NCBI GenBank assembly: GCA_040754425.1
Contig: JBFMCR010000019.1
Coordinates: 1 to 64,000, forward strand
From: UBA6918 sp040754425
GTDB taxonomy: Bacteria > Pseudomonadota > Gammaproteobacteria > Burkholderiales > Thiobacillaceae
DNA length: 64,000 bases
Direction: 5' to 3'
Shown here: positions 44,107 to 52,650 of the stretch, in pieces
Position numbering within the stretch: the first letter of the stretch is position 1
Layout: every line of letters begins with the position of its first letter
The notes under the pieces: generated by a model
What the model was told of the DNA's origin: nothing
Database searches by the model: none
Seen by the model: only the letters and a program-made list of their open reading frames with translations
Program-made: the position numbers and the translations under genes

Positions 44107-44517
44107 TCAGCGCGAAGGGCGCCTGTTCGTTGCGGCCGGGCGTTTCTCCACATCGGGGAAAAGCTTCAGCGTCTGCAAGCTGTCCGCGGTTTTCAGCACC
44201 ACTTCGGTGTCGCTGATTTTAACCACGCGCGCATCGCCGATCGTGCTTCCCACTTTCACGGTTTCACCATTGATGACGGCAGTATACCGGCCGTTGGCCC
44301 TGCGTATGGACTGCAGCACCGGCCCGGCCGGGATCATGACAGGCTCGCCGCCGGCATGAAGCGCTGCGGGCGGGCGCGTGGGGTCGCGCAGGACTTCCGC
44401 ACCATAAGCGGCCGAGGCAGGCGGCAGGCTGCATGCAACGAGAAGCAGCAGCCTGCGAAGGCGGGCTGGAGTCTTCGTCGACGCGCGCTGCGGGAACTTG
44501 GTCTTCGGCCTGGTCAT
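44107..44517 (-). CDS. mshK: MSHA biogenesis protein MshK
   Basis: A protein of 136 residues with an N-terminal membrane helix or signal (LRRLLLLVACSLPPASA) and a small periplasmic domain containing LRDPTRPPA and VGDARVVKISDTEVVLKTAD, similar to GspC/PilP-type connectors. MshK links the inner-membrane complex to the MshL secretin. It sits between mshJ and mshL, with 7 bases to mshJ. Two upstream in-frame ATG codons are possible; the first is used. Confidence 0.8.
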   Translation of the reverse strand: MTRPKTKFPQRASTKTPARLRRLLLLVACSLPPASAAYGAEVLRDPTRPPAALHAGGEPVMIPAGPVLQSIRRANGRYTAVINGETVKVGSTIGDARVVKISDTEVVLKTADSLQTLKLFPDVEKRPAATNRRPSR

Positions 44518-44524
44518 CGCGGGT

Positions 44525-45235
44525 TCATATCGTCAGCCAGGCCTGCTCCAGGCTCAGGGTGTAAAGGGTGAGGGCGAGCGTCGCATTGGGATACTCGCCC
44601 GTTTTCAGTTCGGCCCTGCCCCAGAACATCTGCCAGGGCAGCGATTCCATCTCCTCCAGATAGTGCACCAGGGCAGGGTAGCTTCCTTCCACGGTGATTT
44701 TTACCCCGTGACGGAACACCCCGGCCTGTGTCGCCTCCTGCAGGGCCTGTGCTGCCCGGGATTCAGCGCCTTGCGCTGCCGCCTCCGCCACGGCGGCTGC
44801 GAGATTCTGTCTGGGCAGGGTCTCGAATGACACCAGGCGCAGGCCATCGTTTCGCAGCAGCATGTCCTTCAGCATGGCGGGCATTTGCTGCGGCGAGACC
44901 AGCCCGCTTTGGAAATCGAGCAGGCTGGTGTCCACGCCGGCGAGTTCTTCACGCAGTTGCTGCAGCCGTTTTTGCAGGGGAGCATCCGGATCGGCGCTTT
45001 GCTTTGCCGCCAGGATCCGTATCTGCTCCTGCAAGGCCATGGTCTGCAACTGGGTCTGCTTCATTTGCCTGGACAGCGCATCCTGGCGCGTGAGTTGCGG
45101 GTCGATAAGCAGGACGTTCACCAGGGTGACGAGCACCAGCGCGGCAGCCATGAAAATGAGCACCCGCTCGCGCAGGCTCAGCACGTCGACGCGCTGGGCC
45201 AGGTTCTGCCATTGCTGCTTGATCCTGTCCTTCAT
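44525..45235 (-). CDS. mshJ: MSHA biogenesis protein MshJ (PilO-like)
   Basis: A protein of 236 residues starting MKDRIKQQWQNLAQRVDVL. One membrane helix (VLIFMAAALVLVTLVNVLLI, about 24-43) leads to a coiled coil (QDALSRQMKQTQLQTMALQE) and a ferredoxin-like periplasmic domain (KITVEGSYPALVHYLEEMES). This is the PilO/GspM architecture. The start overlaps the stop of the upstream mshI2 gene by 4 bases. Confidence 0.88.
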   Translation of the reverse strand: MKDRIKQQWQNLAQRVDVLSLRERVLIFMAAALVLVTLVNVLLIDPQLTRQDALSRQMKQTQLQTMALQEQIRILAAKQSADPDAPLQKRLQQLREELAGVDTSLLDFQSGLVSPQQMPAMLKDMLLRNDGLRLVSFETLPRQNLAAAVAEAAAQGAESRAAQALQEATQAGVFRHGVKITVEGSYPALVHYLEEMESLPWQMFWGRAELKTGEYPNATLALTLYTLSLEQAWLTI

Positions 45236-45858
45236 CGGGGCCTCGATGTCGCGTTGCGCAGGCTGAATTCGATGTAGGAAGGGGCGGCGGTGCCGGCGGC
45301 CGGGACGGCTGCGTGCGGCACGCTCATTTCCAGCACGTCGAATTTTTTGCCTGCCAGGCTTGCCTCCCTGTTCAGTTGGCTGAGGAAGACCGGTACCAGT
45401 TCCGGCCTGAGCGTGCGGCCGCTGATGGCCATCTCGCCGGAGCCGCTCAGCGCAAAGCCGGTCAACCACAGGCCTTCCGGCGTCTGCCGCGACAGCGCGC
45501 GGAAGTATTCCGAAAAACCTTGCTTGCTGCCCACCTCGCCGCGGACCAGCACCTCGACTACGCCGCGGCGGGTTTTGACCTGCGCTTCCAGGCGCGCGAT
45601 TTCCTCCTGCAGCAGTTTGCTGGGTGTTCGCTGTTCCGCTTTTTGCTTGAAGCTTTCCAGTTGCGCCAGGGCGGAGGCGTGCATGCGCACGGCGCTGTCG
45701 GCCTGTTTTTTTGTCGCGCCGACGCTGTACCAGGCGTAGGCGTAGAACAGCAGGGAACCGAGCAGGATCAGCCCGAGCGCCTGCAGCATGGCCACCAGCG
45801 AAAACAGCTTGGGCTTCTTGAGCAGCAGCGGGTTGTAAAGATTGATCTGCTGGCTCAT
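45232..45858 (-). CDS. MSHA biogenesis protein MshI2 (PilN-like)
   Basis: A protein of 208 residues starting MSQQINLYNPLLLKKPKLFS, which is the PilN-type cytoplasmic tail that contacts the PilM-like MshI. A membrane helix (VAMLQALGLILLGSLLFYAY) and a coiled coil (LAQLESFKQKAEQRTPSKLL) precede a small periplasmic fold. It overlaps mshI and mshJ by 4 bases on each side, so the three are tightly coupled. Confidence 0.88.
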   Translation of the reverse strand: MSQQINLYNPLLLKKPKLFSLVAMLQALGLILLGSLLFYAYAWYSVGATKKQADSAVRMHASALAQLESFKQKAEQRTPSKLLQEEIARLEAQVKTRRGVVEVLVRGEVGSKQGFSEYFRALSRQTPEGLWLTGFALSGSGEMAISGRTLRPELVPVFLSQLNREASLAGKKFDVLEMSVPHAAVPAAGTAAPSYIEFSLRNATSRPR

Positions 45859-46796
45859 AGCGCCCGCTCCTCGAGGCGAAGCGCGGCCCCCAGCGCGAGA
45901 AAGAAGTATTGCTGCTGCCGCGCCTCTCTTAGCGCCGGCGTGGCGGACAAGTCCAGCACGCTGCCGAGGTCCAGGCTTTCTACCGGGGTGAACAGGTTTT
46001 GCGCCAGATGTTCCCGCAGCCCCAGCGCGTCATGGCCCATGGGCGCGAGCACCAGCTTGGCCAGGGGGATGTAGTGGTACTGACGGTCGAAGTGGTCCAG
46101 CGAGCGCTGCAATTCCAGGGTGATTCTCTCGAGGGCAGCTGTTCTTTGCTCGGAGCCGAGTTGTTGGTCCGGCCGGATGTCGATGCGGCGCGAATGATAA
46201 AGCTCGCCGCCGGCGGTGAAGGTCAGCAGGCCCCCGTCCGCATCGACCGACAGCATGGCGATTCCGCGCCCCTCTGGCTCCACCAGCGCGGCGATATTGC
46301 GCTGCGCCATTTCCGGAATGTCGATCACCCCCAGCGGAATCTTGGCCTGGCCGAACAGGGCCTGGCGTTCCTCGATGATCCTGGACGGGGCCGCGATGGC
46401 GTACATCAGGTGGCTGCGTGCCGGGGTGTTCTTGTCCTGCGGGATGTCGAGCACGTCGATGGTGGCATCGTCGACGTGGTAGTCCAGCAAGTCCTTGAGG
46501 CGCCAGCGGATGGCGGTTTTCAGTTCCGCGGGCGGGACATTGGGCGATTCCACCGACAGGAGCTGGTATTCGCGCGGCGTCAGCAGCGTGGTGCATTGGT
46601 GGCGCTGTGCGTCGCTTTTCCTGGCAAGCTTTTCCAGCGCGTCTTCAACCGAGTCGGCGGCGGATTCGCAGACCGCCAGCGTCACGACCGGCTGACCCGA
46701 CGCGACACGACGCACATGGCTGGCGCACACCGCGCCCTCGTGCATCGTGATTGCCAGCCAGCCATCGTTTTTTTTCGACCTGCGAAACAGAGCCAT
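45855..46796 (-). CDS. mshI: MSHA biogenesis protein MshI (PilM-like)
   Basis: A cytosolic actin-like protein of 313 residues. It starts MALFRRSKKNDGWLAITMHE and has PilM-type features: a beta-rich start with VESPNVPPAELKTAIRWRLK, the VIDIPEMAQRNIAALVEP segment and MLSVDADGGLLTFTAGGELY, the expected phosphate-binding region. It binds the N-terminal tail of the PilN-like partner encoded next. It is the first gene of the mshI-N block, with a promoter-like sequence upstream. Confidence 0.88.
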   Translation of the reverse strand: MALFRRSKKNDGWLAITMHEGAVCASHVRRVASGQPVVTLAVCESAADSVEDALEKLARKSDAQRHQCTTLLTPREYQLLSVESPNVPPAELKTAIRWRLKDLLDYHVDDATIDVLDIPQDKNTPARSHLMYAIAAPSRIIEERQALFGQAKIPLGVIDIPEMAQRNIAALVEPEGRGIAMLSVDADGGLLTFTAGGELYHSRRIDIRPDQQLGSEQRTAALERITLELQRSLDHFDRQYHYIPLAKLVLAPMGHDALGLREHLAQNLFTPVESLDLGSVLDLSATPALREARQQQYFFLALGAALRLEERAL

Positions 46797-46822
46797 GCCA
46801 TCGCCAAGATTGGGTTTTTCTG

Positions 46823-46851
46823 AAACTAATTCAATAATAGCTCGTTGTCAA
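46823..46851 (-). promoter_or_regulatory. possible promoter for mshI-N
   Basis: On the minus strand a perfect TTGACA (46846-46851) lies 17 bases before TAGTTT (46823-46828), in an AT-rich gap about 27-55 bases before the mshI start. The -10 is weak. Confidence 0.4.
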
Positions 46852-46873
46852 TTGATTTTAAAGGGAAATTAAG

Positions 46874-46900
46874 AAACCCCCCGCCGTTCCTCCGGGGTTT
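46874..46900. terminator. possible terminator after mshQ
   Basis: AAACCCC and GGGGTTT bracket a short GC-rich core, with T-rich sequence on the plus-strand side. It lies 70 bases past the mshQ stop. The U-run is better on the plus strand, so activity for the minus-strand operon is uncertain. Confidence 0.4.
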
Positions 46901-46968
46901 TGCTTTTTTCCAACAAGGCTGCGGGCAATAGGTGCGCAAGCCTTGTGCGCTGCGCGAAAGCGGCGGCT

Positions 46969-49900
46969 TCAGTACATTTCACGCAGGTAGATGAACTCGT
47001 TGGCATTCTTGTGCACGCCGAATGTGGCGCGGCCGAGCGGATTCTGGTCGTAATTGGCCCCGCTCCACCTGCCTTGCAGGTAGGAAAGATTGGCCGGCGT
47101 ATCGGGTACGGCGGCACCGCCCACGCTGGTACAGGTCTGGCCCAGTACGGTGCTGCCCAGATTGACGGTGAGGTTGACGCTGCCGCTGTTGCCGGCGCCG
47201 GGCTTGAGCATCTTGAGGTTGGCCTTGCCGGCAGTGAAGGCGCCGGAAATCGATACCGCGGTCTCGCAGGCGGACAGGTTGGAGGTAAACGATGACAGCG
47301 CGATGTTGCCCGGCGCGAGCGTCGTGCAATGGTCGTCCGCGTTGGTCACGAACAGGCTGCCGTTCCAGTATTGGGTCTGCAGCAGCACCGGCAGGTCGAG
47401 CAGTTCGGAGCCGTGGGCGTTGGCGATCCTGAGGCGGCCGTAGCGGAAGGCGTTGCCGGCGTCGAAGGCGATGCCGCTGCCGCCGCCGTCGAACAGCAGC
47501 GGCGCAGCGGCGTTGATGATGCCATTGCCGCTGACGGCGTTTTCGCTGTCGTCGCTGACATCCATCTGCAGCGTGATCGACGCGGTGAAAGGCGACTGCG
47601 GCGTGGTCGCGTTGCGGGTAAAGGCCAGCTTGTCGTTGCTGTTTGCCGTTGCCGTGCCGGTGCCGTCGTCGTTGGAGGAGACGGACGGCGTGCCGATCAG
47701 GGCGGTATCCAGCCCCGGCGTGGAAGGCGGCGTCAGCGTGTAGGCGTAGCTCTGGCTAAGGTCGCCTGCCGTCAGCTTCCACAGCGCATCGCGGTAATTC
47801 ACGGTCGTCTGGCCGCCGGCATTCTTCGCGGTGATGGTGGCCTGCGGCAGGGTGACATAGCCGAAAGCCTGGCCGATGTAGGTGAAGGAGCGCGTGGCGC
47901 AGGCGTCGTCGTCGAAGGTCTTGAACTGCGGCGTGCTGGCAGCGGCGAGATCGAAATGGTCGGGCACGAAGCGCCCGACATCGAACTCGGCCGACTCGAT
48001 GTAGCGTTCCGCCGTGCTGGAATCGGCCAGATCCACGTTGGCAAAAGTGGTGTCCGCCAGTTTCATGGTGAAGGCGCCGGCCTCGCTGTAGGTGGCGGTG
48101 GTCGAAGTCACCGTGCCCGATGAGGCAGTCCAGGCGATGCCGGCATTCAGTGTGCCCAGGGTGCAGGGGGCGGCAGGCAGCAGGCAGGCGGTGAGGCTGG
48201 CCTCCGGGCTGCCGGCGTAATTGTTCGTGGTCGCGGCAGCGGCATTCTTGGCGGTGGCTTCGATGGTGAACGGCCGGCCGGCCTTGTGCACGTTGCCGCC
48301 GCTGGCCGCAGTATTGTAGAGCGTGCGCGCCGTGCCGCTGCCGGTGTAGGCCGTCTGCCAGTCCAGGTCGGAGACGCTGACGTTGGCGAGCGAATCGGGA
48401 CGGATGGCAAAGGCATCGGAAGAGCAGCCGCGCTGAAACGGAATTGGTGTTCTGACTATCTGTACGCGTACCTCACGATAAGCGTCTGCGATGTTGAACG
48501 GGCCCACGGTGGTCAGGCCGTTGGGGCTGCCGTCGTTGAAGTTGCCGGCGACGGCCGTGCCCAGCAGGGTCCAGCTGCTGCGGCAGCCGTAGGCATCGAG
48601 CGCGCCGCTGTTGTCGCTGGCATCCATGAGCTGGACGCTGACGGTACGGTTGTAGCCCGTGTTGATCGTGCCGTCGAAGTTCAGCGCGACGATGTCTAGG
48701 TTGAAGCTGGCGCCGGCGATCTTGGTCTTGATGTAGGTGGGCGGCGTGGCATTGGTGCAGGTGGTGCCGACGTCGCAGGCATTGAAGCGGGGGGTCGGCG
48801 GGGGATCGACCGTCAGGGTCGCGCTTGACGCGGAGATGTTGCCGCTGTCGGTGGTGATCGTGCCGGTGCTGTTGAGGTAGCTGCCCGCGGTCGCGCTGGT
48901 GACGTTCACCGTCACCGTGCAGCTGTTTCCGGCGGGAATGGTGCTGCCGCTCAAGGCCAGCGAACCGCCGCCGTCGGCTGCGGTCACCGTGCCGCCGCAG
49001 GTGCTGGCGCCGCTTGCGGGCGTGGCGTTGACGAGTCCTGCCGGGTAGGTGTCGGTGAAGGCGACGCCGGTGACGTCGGCGCCGCCGGGGTTGGTGAAGG
49101 TGACGGTCAGCACCGAGACGCCGTTTTCGATGATCGCTTCGGGGTTGAAGGACTTCAGGGCCGACACGCGCTCGATGGTGTAGACCTGCCCAGTGAAGTT
49201 GCCGTCCCCGGCCGCAGTGCCGCCCAGCGGCAGCGCAACGCCGTCGACGATGGAGTTGTCGTCCACCAGGTTCAGGCCCAGGGTGCCGGTGCCGCTGCCG
49301 GTGCCGGCCGTCACCGTCCAGGTCGTGCCGCCGCCGGTCACCGAGGTGATGCCGGTGCCGGTGACACTGCCGCCTTCCACCAGCACGAAGTCGGAGGCGT
49401 CCACGCCGGTCACGCTTTCGCTGAAGGTGACCGTCCAGGAAACGCTGGCTGCGCTGGTCGGATCGGGATCGGCGCGATTGATCGACAGCACCTTGGCATA
49501 CCAGGTGATGATGATCTTGCCGTTGGCGCCGTTGCCGCCCGTGCGTGCGCCGCTCGTGGTCACATCGCCAGAACCGCCGCCGCCGCCGCCGTTGCCAGAG
49601 GCCGGCGCATTGCCGTTCTGACCTTGCGTTCCGCCGTTGCCGCCTATGCCGCCGCCTGCCGGCGGTGCTGCGGCAGTCACGGTGGACCAGGCCTGGGTGC
49701 CGCCGGTGGTGGTGCCGTTGGCCGCGGTACCGGCGGAAGAGCCCCCCGGGCCACCCTGTCCGTTGGGGTTGTTGCGGCCGTTGTCGCCGTTGCCGCCGGA
49801 GAATTTGACGTCGCCAAAGCCCGCCGCCGCGGCCCCGCCCAGGCCGCCGGCACCGGGGGCGGTTCCGCCTGTCTTGCCGTAGCCGAACGCGCCGCCCTTG

Positions 49901-50253
49901 GCCATCACCGTGGAGGCATCGATGAAGTAACTATCGCCGCCCGCAGTGCCGTTTGCGCCTATGCCTCCGGCGCCGCCGGCACCCACCGAATAGGCGTAGT
50001 TATTTCCCGGGGTGATGGCAAGCGTGCTGCGCGAATAGGCGCCGCCGCCGCCGCCGCCGCCGCCGTCCGAAGTCGTGGTGTTGCCGCCGCCGCCGCCGCC
50101 GCCGCCCCAGACCTCGACCGTGATCGAGGTCACGTTTGCGGGCGCCGTCCAGTTGCCGCTGCCGCTGGTATACGTCACCTGCCCGGCCTGCGCCAGAGGC
50201 AGCAACAGGCAGAGCAAACATGCGCGCGCGAGGAAATGTTTCATGGCCGTCAT
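46969..50253 (-). CDS. mshQ: MshQ-like large exported protein
   Basis: A protein of 1094 residues. A signal peptide (LARACLLCLLLPLAQAGQ, cleavage near 22) is followed by a very glycine-rich region (about 40-260) with runs of eight Gly. An immunoglobulin-like/Calx-beta type region (VSWTVTFSESVTGVDASDFV), a DUF11-like domain (VLTVTFTNPGGADVTGVAFT) and a C-terminal DUF6701 domain typical of MshQ follow. It ends in FIYLREMY. It may act as a pilus tip or surface adhesin. The start at 50253 (MTAMKHFL) overlaps the mshP stop by 4 bases; MKHFL at 50244 is the alternative. Confidence 0.85.
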   Translation of the reverse strand: MTAMKHFLARACLLCLLLPLAQAGQVTYTSGSGNWTAPANVTSITVEVWGGGGGGGGNTTTSDGGGGGGGGAYSRSTLAITPGNNYAYSVGAGGAGGIGANGTAGGDSYFIDASTVMAKGGAFGYGKTGGTAPGAGGLGGAAAAGFGDVKFSGGNGDNGRNNPNGQGGPGGSSAGTAANGTTTGGTQAWSTVTAAAPPAGGGIGGNGGTQGQNGNAPASGNGGGGGGSGDVTTSGARTGGNGANGKIIITWYAKVLSINRADPDPTSAASVSWTVTFSESVTGVDASDFVLVEGGSVTGTGITSVTGGGTTWTVTAGTGSGTGTLGLNLVDDNSIVDGVALPLGGTAAGDGNFTGQVYTIERVSALKSFNPEAIIENGVSVLTVTFTNPGGADVTGVAFTDTYPAGLVNATPASGASTCGGTVTAADGGGSLALSGSTIPAGNSCTVTVNVTSATAGSYLNSTGTITTDSGNISASSATLTVDPPPTPRFNACDVGTTCTNATPPTYIKTKIAGASFNLDIVALNFDGTINTGYNRTVSVQLMDASDNSGALDAYGCRSSWTLLGTAVAGNFNDGSPNGLTTVGPFNIADAYREVRVQIVRTPIPFQRGCSSDAFAIRPDSLANVSVSDLDWQTAYTGSGTARTLYNTAASGGNVHKAGRPFTIEATAKNAAAATTNNYAGSPEASLTACLLPAAPCTLGTLNAGIAWTASSGTVTSTTATYSEAGAFTMKLADTTFANVDLADSSTAERYIESAEFDVGRFVPDHFDLAAASTPQFKTFDDDACATRSFTYIGQAFGYVTLPQATITAKNAGGQTTVNYRDALWKLTAGDLSQSYAYTLTPPSTPGLDTALIGTPSVSSNDDGTGTATANSNDKLAFTRNATTPQSPFTASITLQMDVSDDSENAVSGNGIINAAAPLLFDGGGSGIAFDAGNAFRYGRLRIANAHGSELLDLPVLLQTQYWNGSLFVTNADDHCTTLAPGNIALSSFTSNLSACETAVSISGAFTAGKANLKMLKPGAGNSGSVNLTVNLGSTVLGQTCTSVGGAAVPDTPANLSYLQGRWSGANYDQNPLGRATFGVHKNANEFIYLREMY

Positions 50254-50636
50254 TTGCTCACCGTGGCCCGCAGGCGGCGTTCCGCATAACCGATGCCGCC
50301 CACGCTGCCGGTGCTGGCGGTCGAAGTCAGCTCCCAGGCCGTGATCGCGCCGCTGGTGGTGGCGCTGCACTCGACCGTCACGCTGAAATCGGACAGGTCG
50401 GCGCCGGGCGCGACATTGCTGGAGGCCGCGCAGCTGTTGTCGATCAGCGCACGGTAGGCGCCCCATTCGATGCCTGCGCGCGCCGCCTGGTAGGCGCGCG
50501 AACCCTGGATGTCCATGGCAGACGTCACATGCTGGGCGGTGGCGAAAGTCATCATGGCCGCACCCAGCGCCGCCAGCACCACCAGCAGGAATATTGCCGT
50601 GATGATGGCAAAGCCGCGCTGCCCGTCGCGGCTCAT
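50250..50636 (-). CDS. mshP: MSHA biogenesis protein MshP
   Basis: A protein of 128 residues. GFAIITAIFLLVVLAALGAA near the N-terminus is the prepilin-like membrane helix of MshP (no Glu5), and YQAARAGIEWGAYRAL is the usual PilX-type segment. The start MSRDGQRG is chosen to avoid overlap with mshO; in-frame ATGs at 50687, 50678 and 50669 are possible. It overlaps mshQ by 4 bases. Confidence 0.8.
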   Translation of the reverse strand: MSRDGQRGFAIITAIFLLVVLAALGAAMMTFATAQHVTSAMDIQGSRAYQAARAGIEWGAYRALIDNSCAASSNVAPGADLSDFSVTVECSATTSGAITAWELTSTASTGSVGGIGYAERRLRATVSK

Positions 50637-50658
50637 GGATGGCTGTTGCAGAGGCTTC

Positions 50659-51483
50659 TCAGGGCACATTGGGTACATGCACCTCATGGTAGAGCGTGAC
50701 GGATTCGTTTTTTTCGGTGATTTGCAGTTGAATCGACACCAGGCCGCTGCGCGCGGTCACGCCCGGCTGGTAGACGAAGCTGCAGTCGCTGATCTTGTCC
50801 GCCAACAGGGCATTGCTGCCGCCCGGCGGCACGACCTGCGCGAGCGTGACGGTGTAGCCCCAGTAGCGCCGCAGGGTGCCTGTGCCCGTACCGTTGGCGT
50901 CGGTGCCGAGTCCGGCGCAGACGTAGCTGATCGGGCCGCTGACGACGTGGAAGCGGCTGCCGGGCGATTCGAAGGGAAACTGCTTGGCGTTGATGGAAAT
51001 GGTGTTTCCGCTGATGCCGGTGATGCTCGAGCTGTTGTCTCCGGCATAGGCGTCCGCACCGCTGAAGCCCAGGTTGTACACCACCACGAGATCGCCGACC
51101 ACAGGCGTGTTGCTGAGGGTACCCAGCACGTCGAAACCGGAGTCGGCGGCGGTGAAATCGAGGACGTCCGCAGGCGTGGCGCCGCCGTCGTCTTCCACAC
51201 GGTAGCGGCCGCCGGTGCGGGTTTGCAAAAACTCGACCGCAGTGCCGGAAACGCGCACGCTGTTTGGCAGCGCCAGGCGCAGGTCGCGCGCCATGCGGCG
51301 CAGGGCGGTGTCGGCGGTATCGGTCAGGCCCGCGCGCCGCAGCGAATCGAAATAGCCCTGCACCGGCTTCTGCATGAATACGGCGACCACGCCTGCGATG
51401 ATGCCGGTGATCGCGATGACGATGACCAGCTCTGCCAGGGTGAAACCCGAGCAGGCGTGCGTGCATGGGCCGCGCTTGTGCAT
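50659..51483 (-). CDS. mshO: MSHA biogenesis protein MshO
   Basis: A minor pilin-like protein of 274 residues. CSGFTLAELVIVIAITGIIA near the N-terminus is a type III/IV prepilin signal with cleavage after Gly (G/FTLAE) and Glu at position 5. The C-terminal part is beta-rich. A longer in-frame start at 51606 would overlap mshD completely and lacks support. It begins 4 bases after the mshD stop. Confidence 0.82.
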   Translation of the reverse strand: MHKRGPCTHACSGFTLAELVIVIAITGIIAGVVAVFMQKPVQGYFDSLRRAGLTDTADTALRRMARDLRLALPNSVRVSGTAVEFLQTRTGGRYRVEDDGGATPADVLDFTAADSGFDVLGTLSNTPVVGDLVVVYNLGFSGADAYAGDNSSSITGISGNTISINAKQFPFESPGSRFHVVSGPISYVCAGLGTDANGTGTGTLRRYWGYTVTLAQVVPPGGSNALLADKISDCSFVYQPGVTARSGLVSIQLQITEKNESVTLYHEVHVPNVP

Positions 51484-51487
51484 GAGC

Positions 51488-51937
51488 TTACGGCGCATAG
51501 TCCGTGCGGTAGCCGGAAAGGGCGATGGATGCGCCGCCCGGTCCCGTGACCGTGACGGTAACGAGCTTGGCGGCAACGCCGCTGAGAGTCGTCGCCAACA
51601 CGGCAACGGAAGCGTTGTAGGCGGACAGCGCCGCGATGGGCGAGCCGCCGATGTCGCTGATGCCGGTCATGGTATAGCCGTTGTAGTCGTCCACGTCGTC
51701 GAACTGGGTGCGGTCTGCACCGCTGTAGCCGCCTGCGGGGTTGTCGTATTCCTTGAGCAGGACTTCTTCCAGAAGCGACTCGGCGACGGCCAGCGCCTGC
51801 TTGTTCACCATCGGATCGGCGCTATGCTGGGCGGTGACGTTCATCACCGACAGGATGCCGGCGATACCCACGCTGACGATGGCGATGTAGAGGACCAGTT
51901 CGATCAGGCTGATGCCGATTTGGCGCCTAATGGACAT
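51488..51937 (-). CDS. mshD: MSHA minor pilin MshD
   Basis: A protein of 149 residues starting MSIRRQIGISLIELVLYIAI. The prepilin-type signal (QIG/ISLIELV) keeps Glu at position 5. LAVAESLLEEVLLKEYDNP is typical of MshD/PilV-like minor pilins. Upstream in-frame ATG (52054) reads through a repeat and is not used. It follows mshC by 107 bases that hold a composite repeat. Confidence 0.82.
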   Translation of the reverse strand: MSIRRQIGISLIELVLYIAIVSVGIAGILSVMNVTAQHSADPMVNKQALAVAESLLEEVLLKEYDNPAGGYSGADRTQFDDVDDYNGYTMTGISDIGGSPIAALSAYNASVAVLATTLSGVAAKLVTVTVTGPGGASIALSGYRTDYAP

Positions 51938-52043
51938 GACGGCTGCGCCAGCCCGGATCGTGAACGCAGCCGTGTCCGTTCTCTCTCCCCGGCCCTCTCC
52001 CCGCGGGAGAGGGGGACGAGGAAACGCTACGCGTTGTCTCACG
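51938..52043 (-). repeat. composite dispersed repeat between mshC and mshD
   Basis: On the minus strand it runs ACGCGTAGCGTTTCCTCGTC, a CCCTCTCCCGCGGGGAGAGGG palindrome core and then the AACGGACA...TGTCCATT element. The same composite in the same relative order lies at 59464-59592 between mshG and mshE, on the opposite strand. It is non-coding. Confidence 0.65.
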
Positions 52044-52565
52044 TCAATGCACATAGCCGGTTTCCGCCTCTACGGTGATGGTGTCCGCAACGCCGCTGAC
52101 CTGGATGGTCTGGCCCGTGCTGGGGCTGCCCAGGGCATTGAAGCTGAAGTTCGCCGGCGTTGCGGCGTAGCTCACGCCGGCGGCCGCCGTGATGGTGTAA
52201 GGGCTGCCCCCGCTGGGACTCGAAAGCGGCGTGTCGCAAGGCGAGGCGTCGCCGCTGGCGGAGGCGATGGTCAGCGTGGCGCTGCCTGCGGTAAAGGCCG
52301 CGCACACCTTGCGGCGCTGGGCGATGGCGGCCTTTTGCGCATAGCGCAGGGCCGCCAGGGTCTGGTCGCGAAAGCCGCGGGCGTCGAATTCCGTGGTCTG
52401 CAGGCGCGGCACGGCGACCACGGCCAGAATGCCGATGATGGCGATGACCATGATCAGTTCCGGCAGGCTGAAGCCGCCTGCGCTTCTCGCCCGCCTGGCC
52501 GAGGCGTCGGGGAGTGCTCCGGCTTCATGCCTGAGCGTTCCGATTTGCTCCGCTGTTGCGCGCAT
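52044..52565 (-). CDS. mshC: MSHA minor pilin MshC
   Basis: A protein of 173 residues with a prepilin signal GGFSLPELIMVIAIIGILAV. It has Glu at position 5 and an unusually long leader before the cleavage site. VPRLQTTEFDARGFRDQT and YAQKAAIAQRRKVCAAFTAG are typical of MshC/GspH-like pseudopilins. The start is uncertain: several in-frame ATGs occur (52679, 52610, 52592, 52565), partly inside an 18-base direct repeat (52587-52622). Confidence 0.8.
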   Translation of the reverse strand: MRATAEQIGTLRHEAGALPDASARRARSAGGFSLPELIMVIAIIGILAVVAVPRLQTTEFDARGFRDQTLAALRYAQKAAIAQRRKVCAAFTAGSATLTIASASGDASPCDTPLSSPSGGSPYTITAAAGVSYAATPANFSFNALGSPSTGQTIQVSGVADTITVEAETGYVH

Positions 52566-52586
52566 GGTCGCCTGCCTGTTGGCTCC

Positions 52587-52622
52587 TCGCATTGTTTGGG
52601 CGGTTCGCATTGTTTGGGCGGA
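52587..52622. repeat. 18-base direct tandem repeat upstream of mshC
   Basis: Two tandem copies of an 18-base unit starting TCGCATTGTTTGGGCGG. It falls in the gap between the glycosyltransferase gene and mshC or in an N-terminal extension of MshC. Being a multiple of three, it keeps the frame. Confidence 0.6.
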
Positions 52623-52650
52623 AATTCCTGCCTGGGCCGCGCCCAGTTTA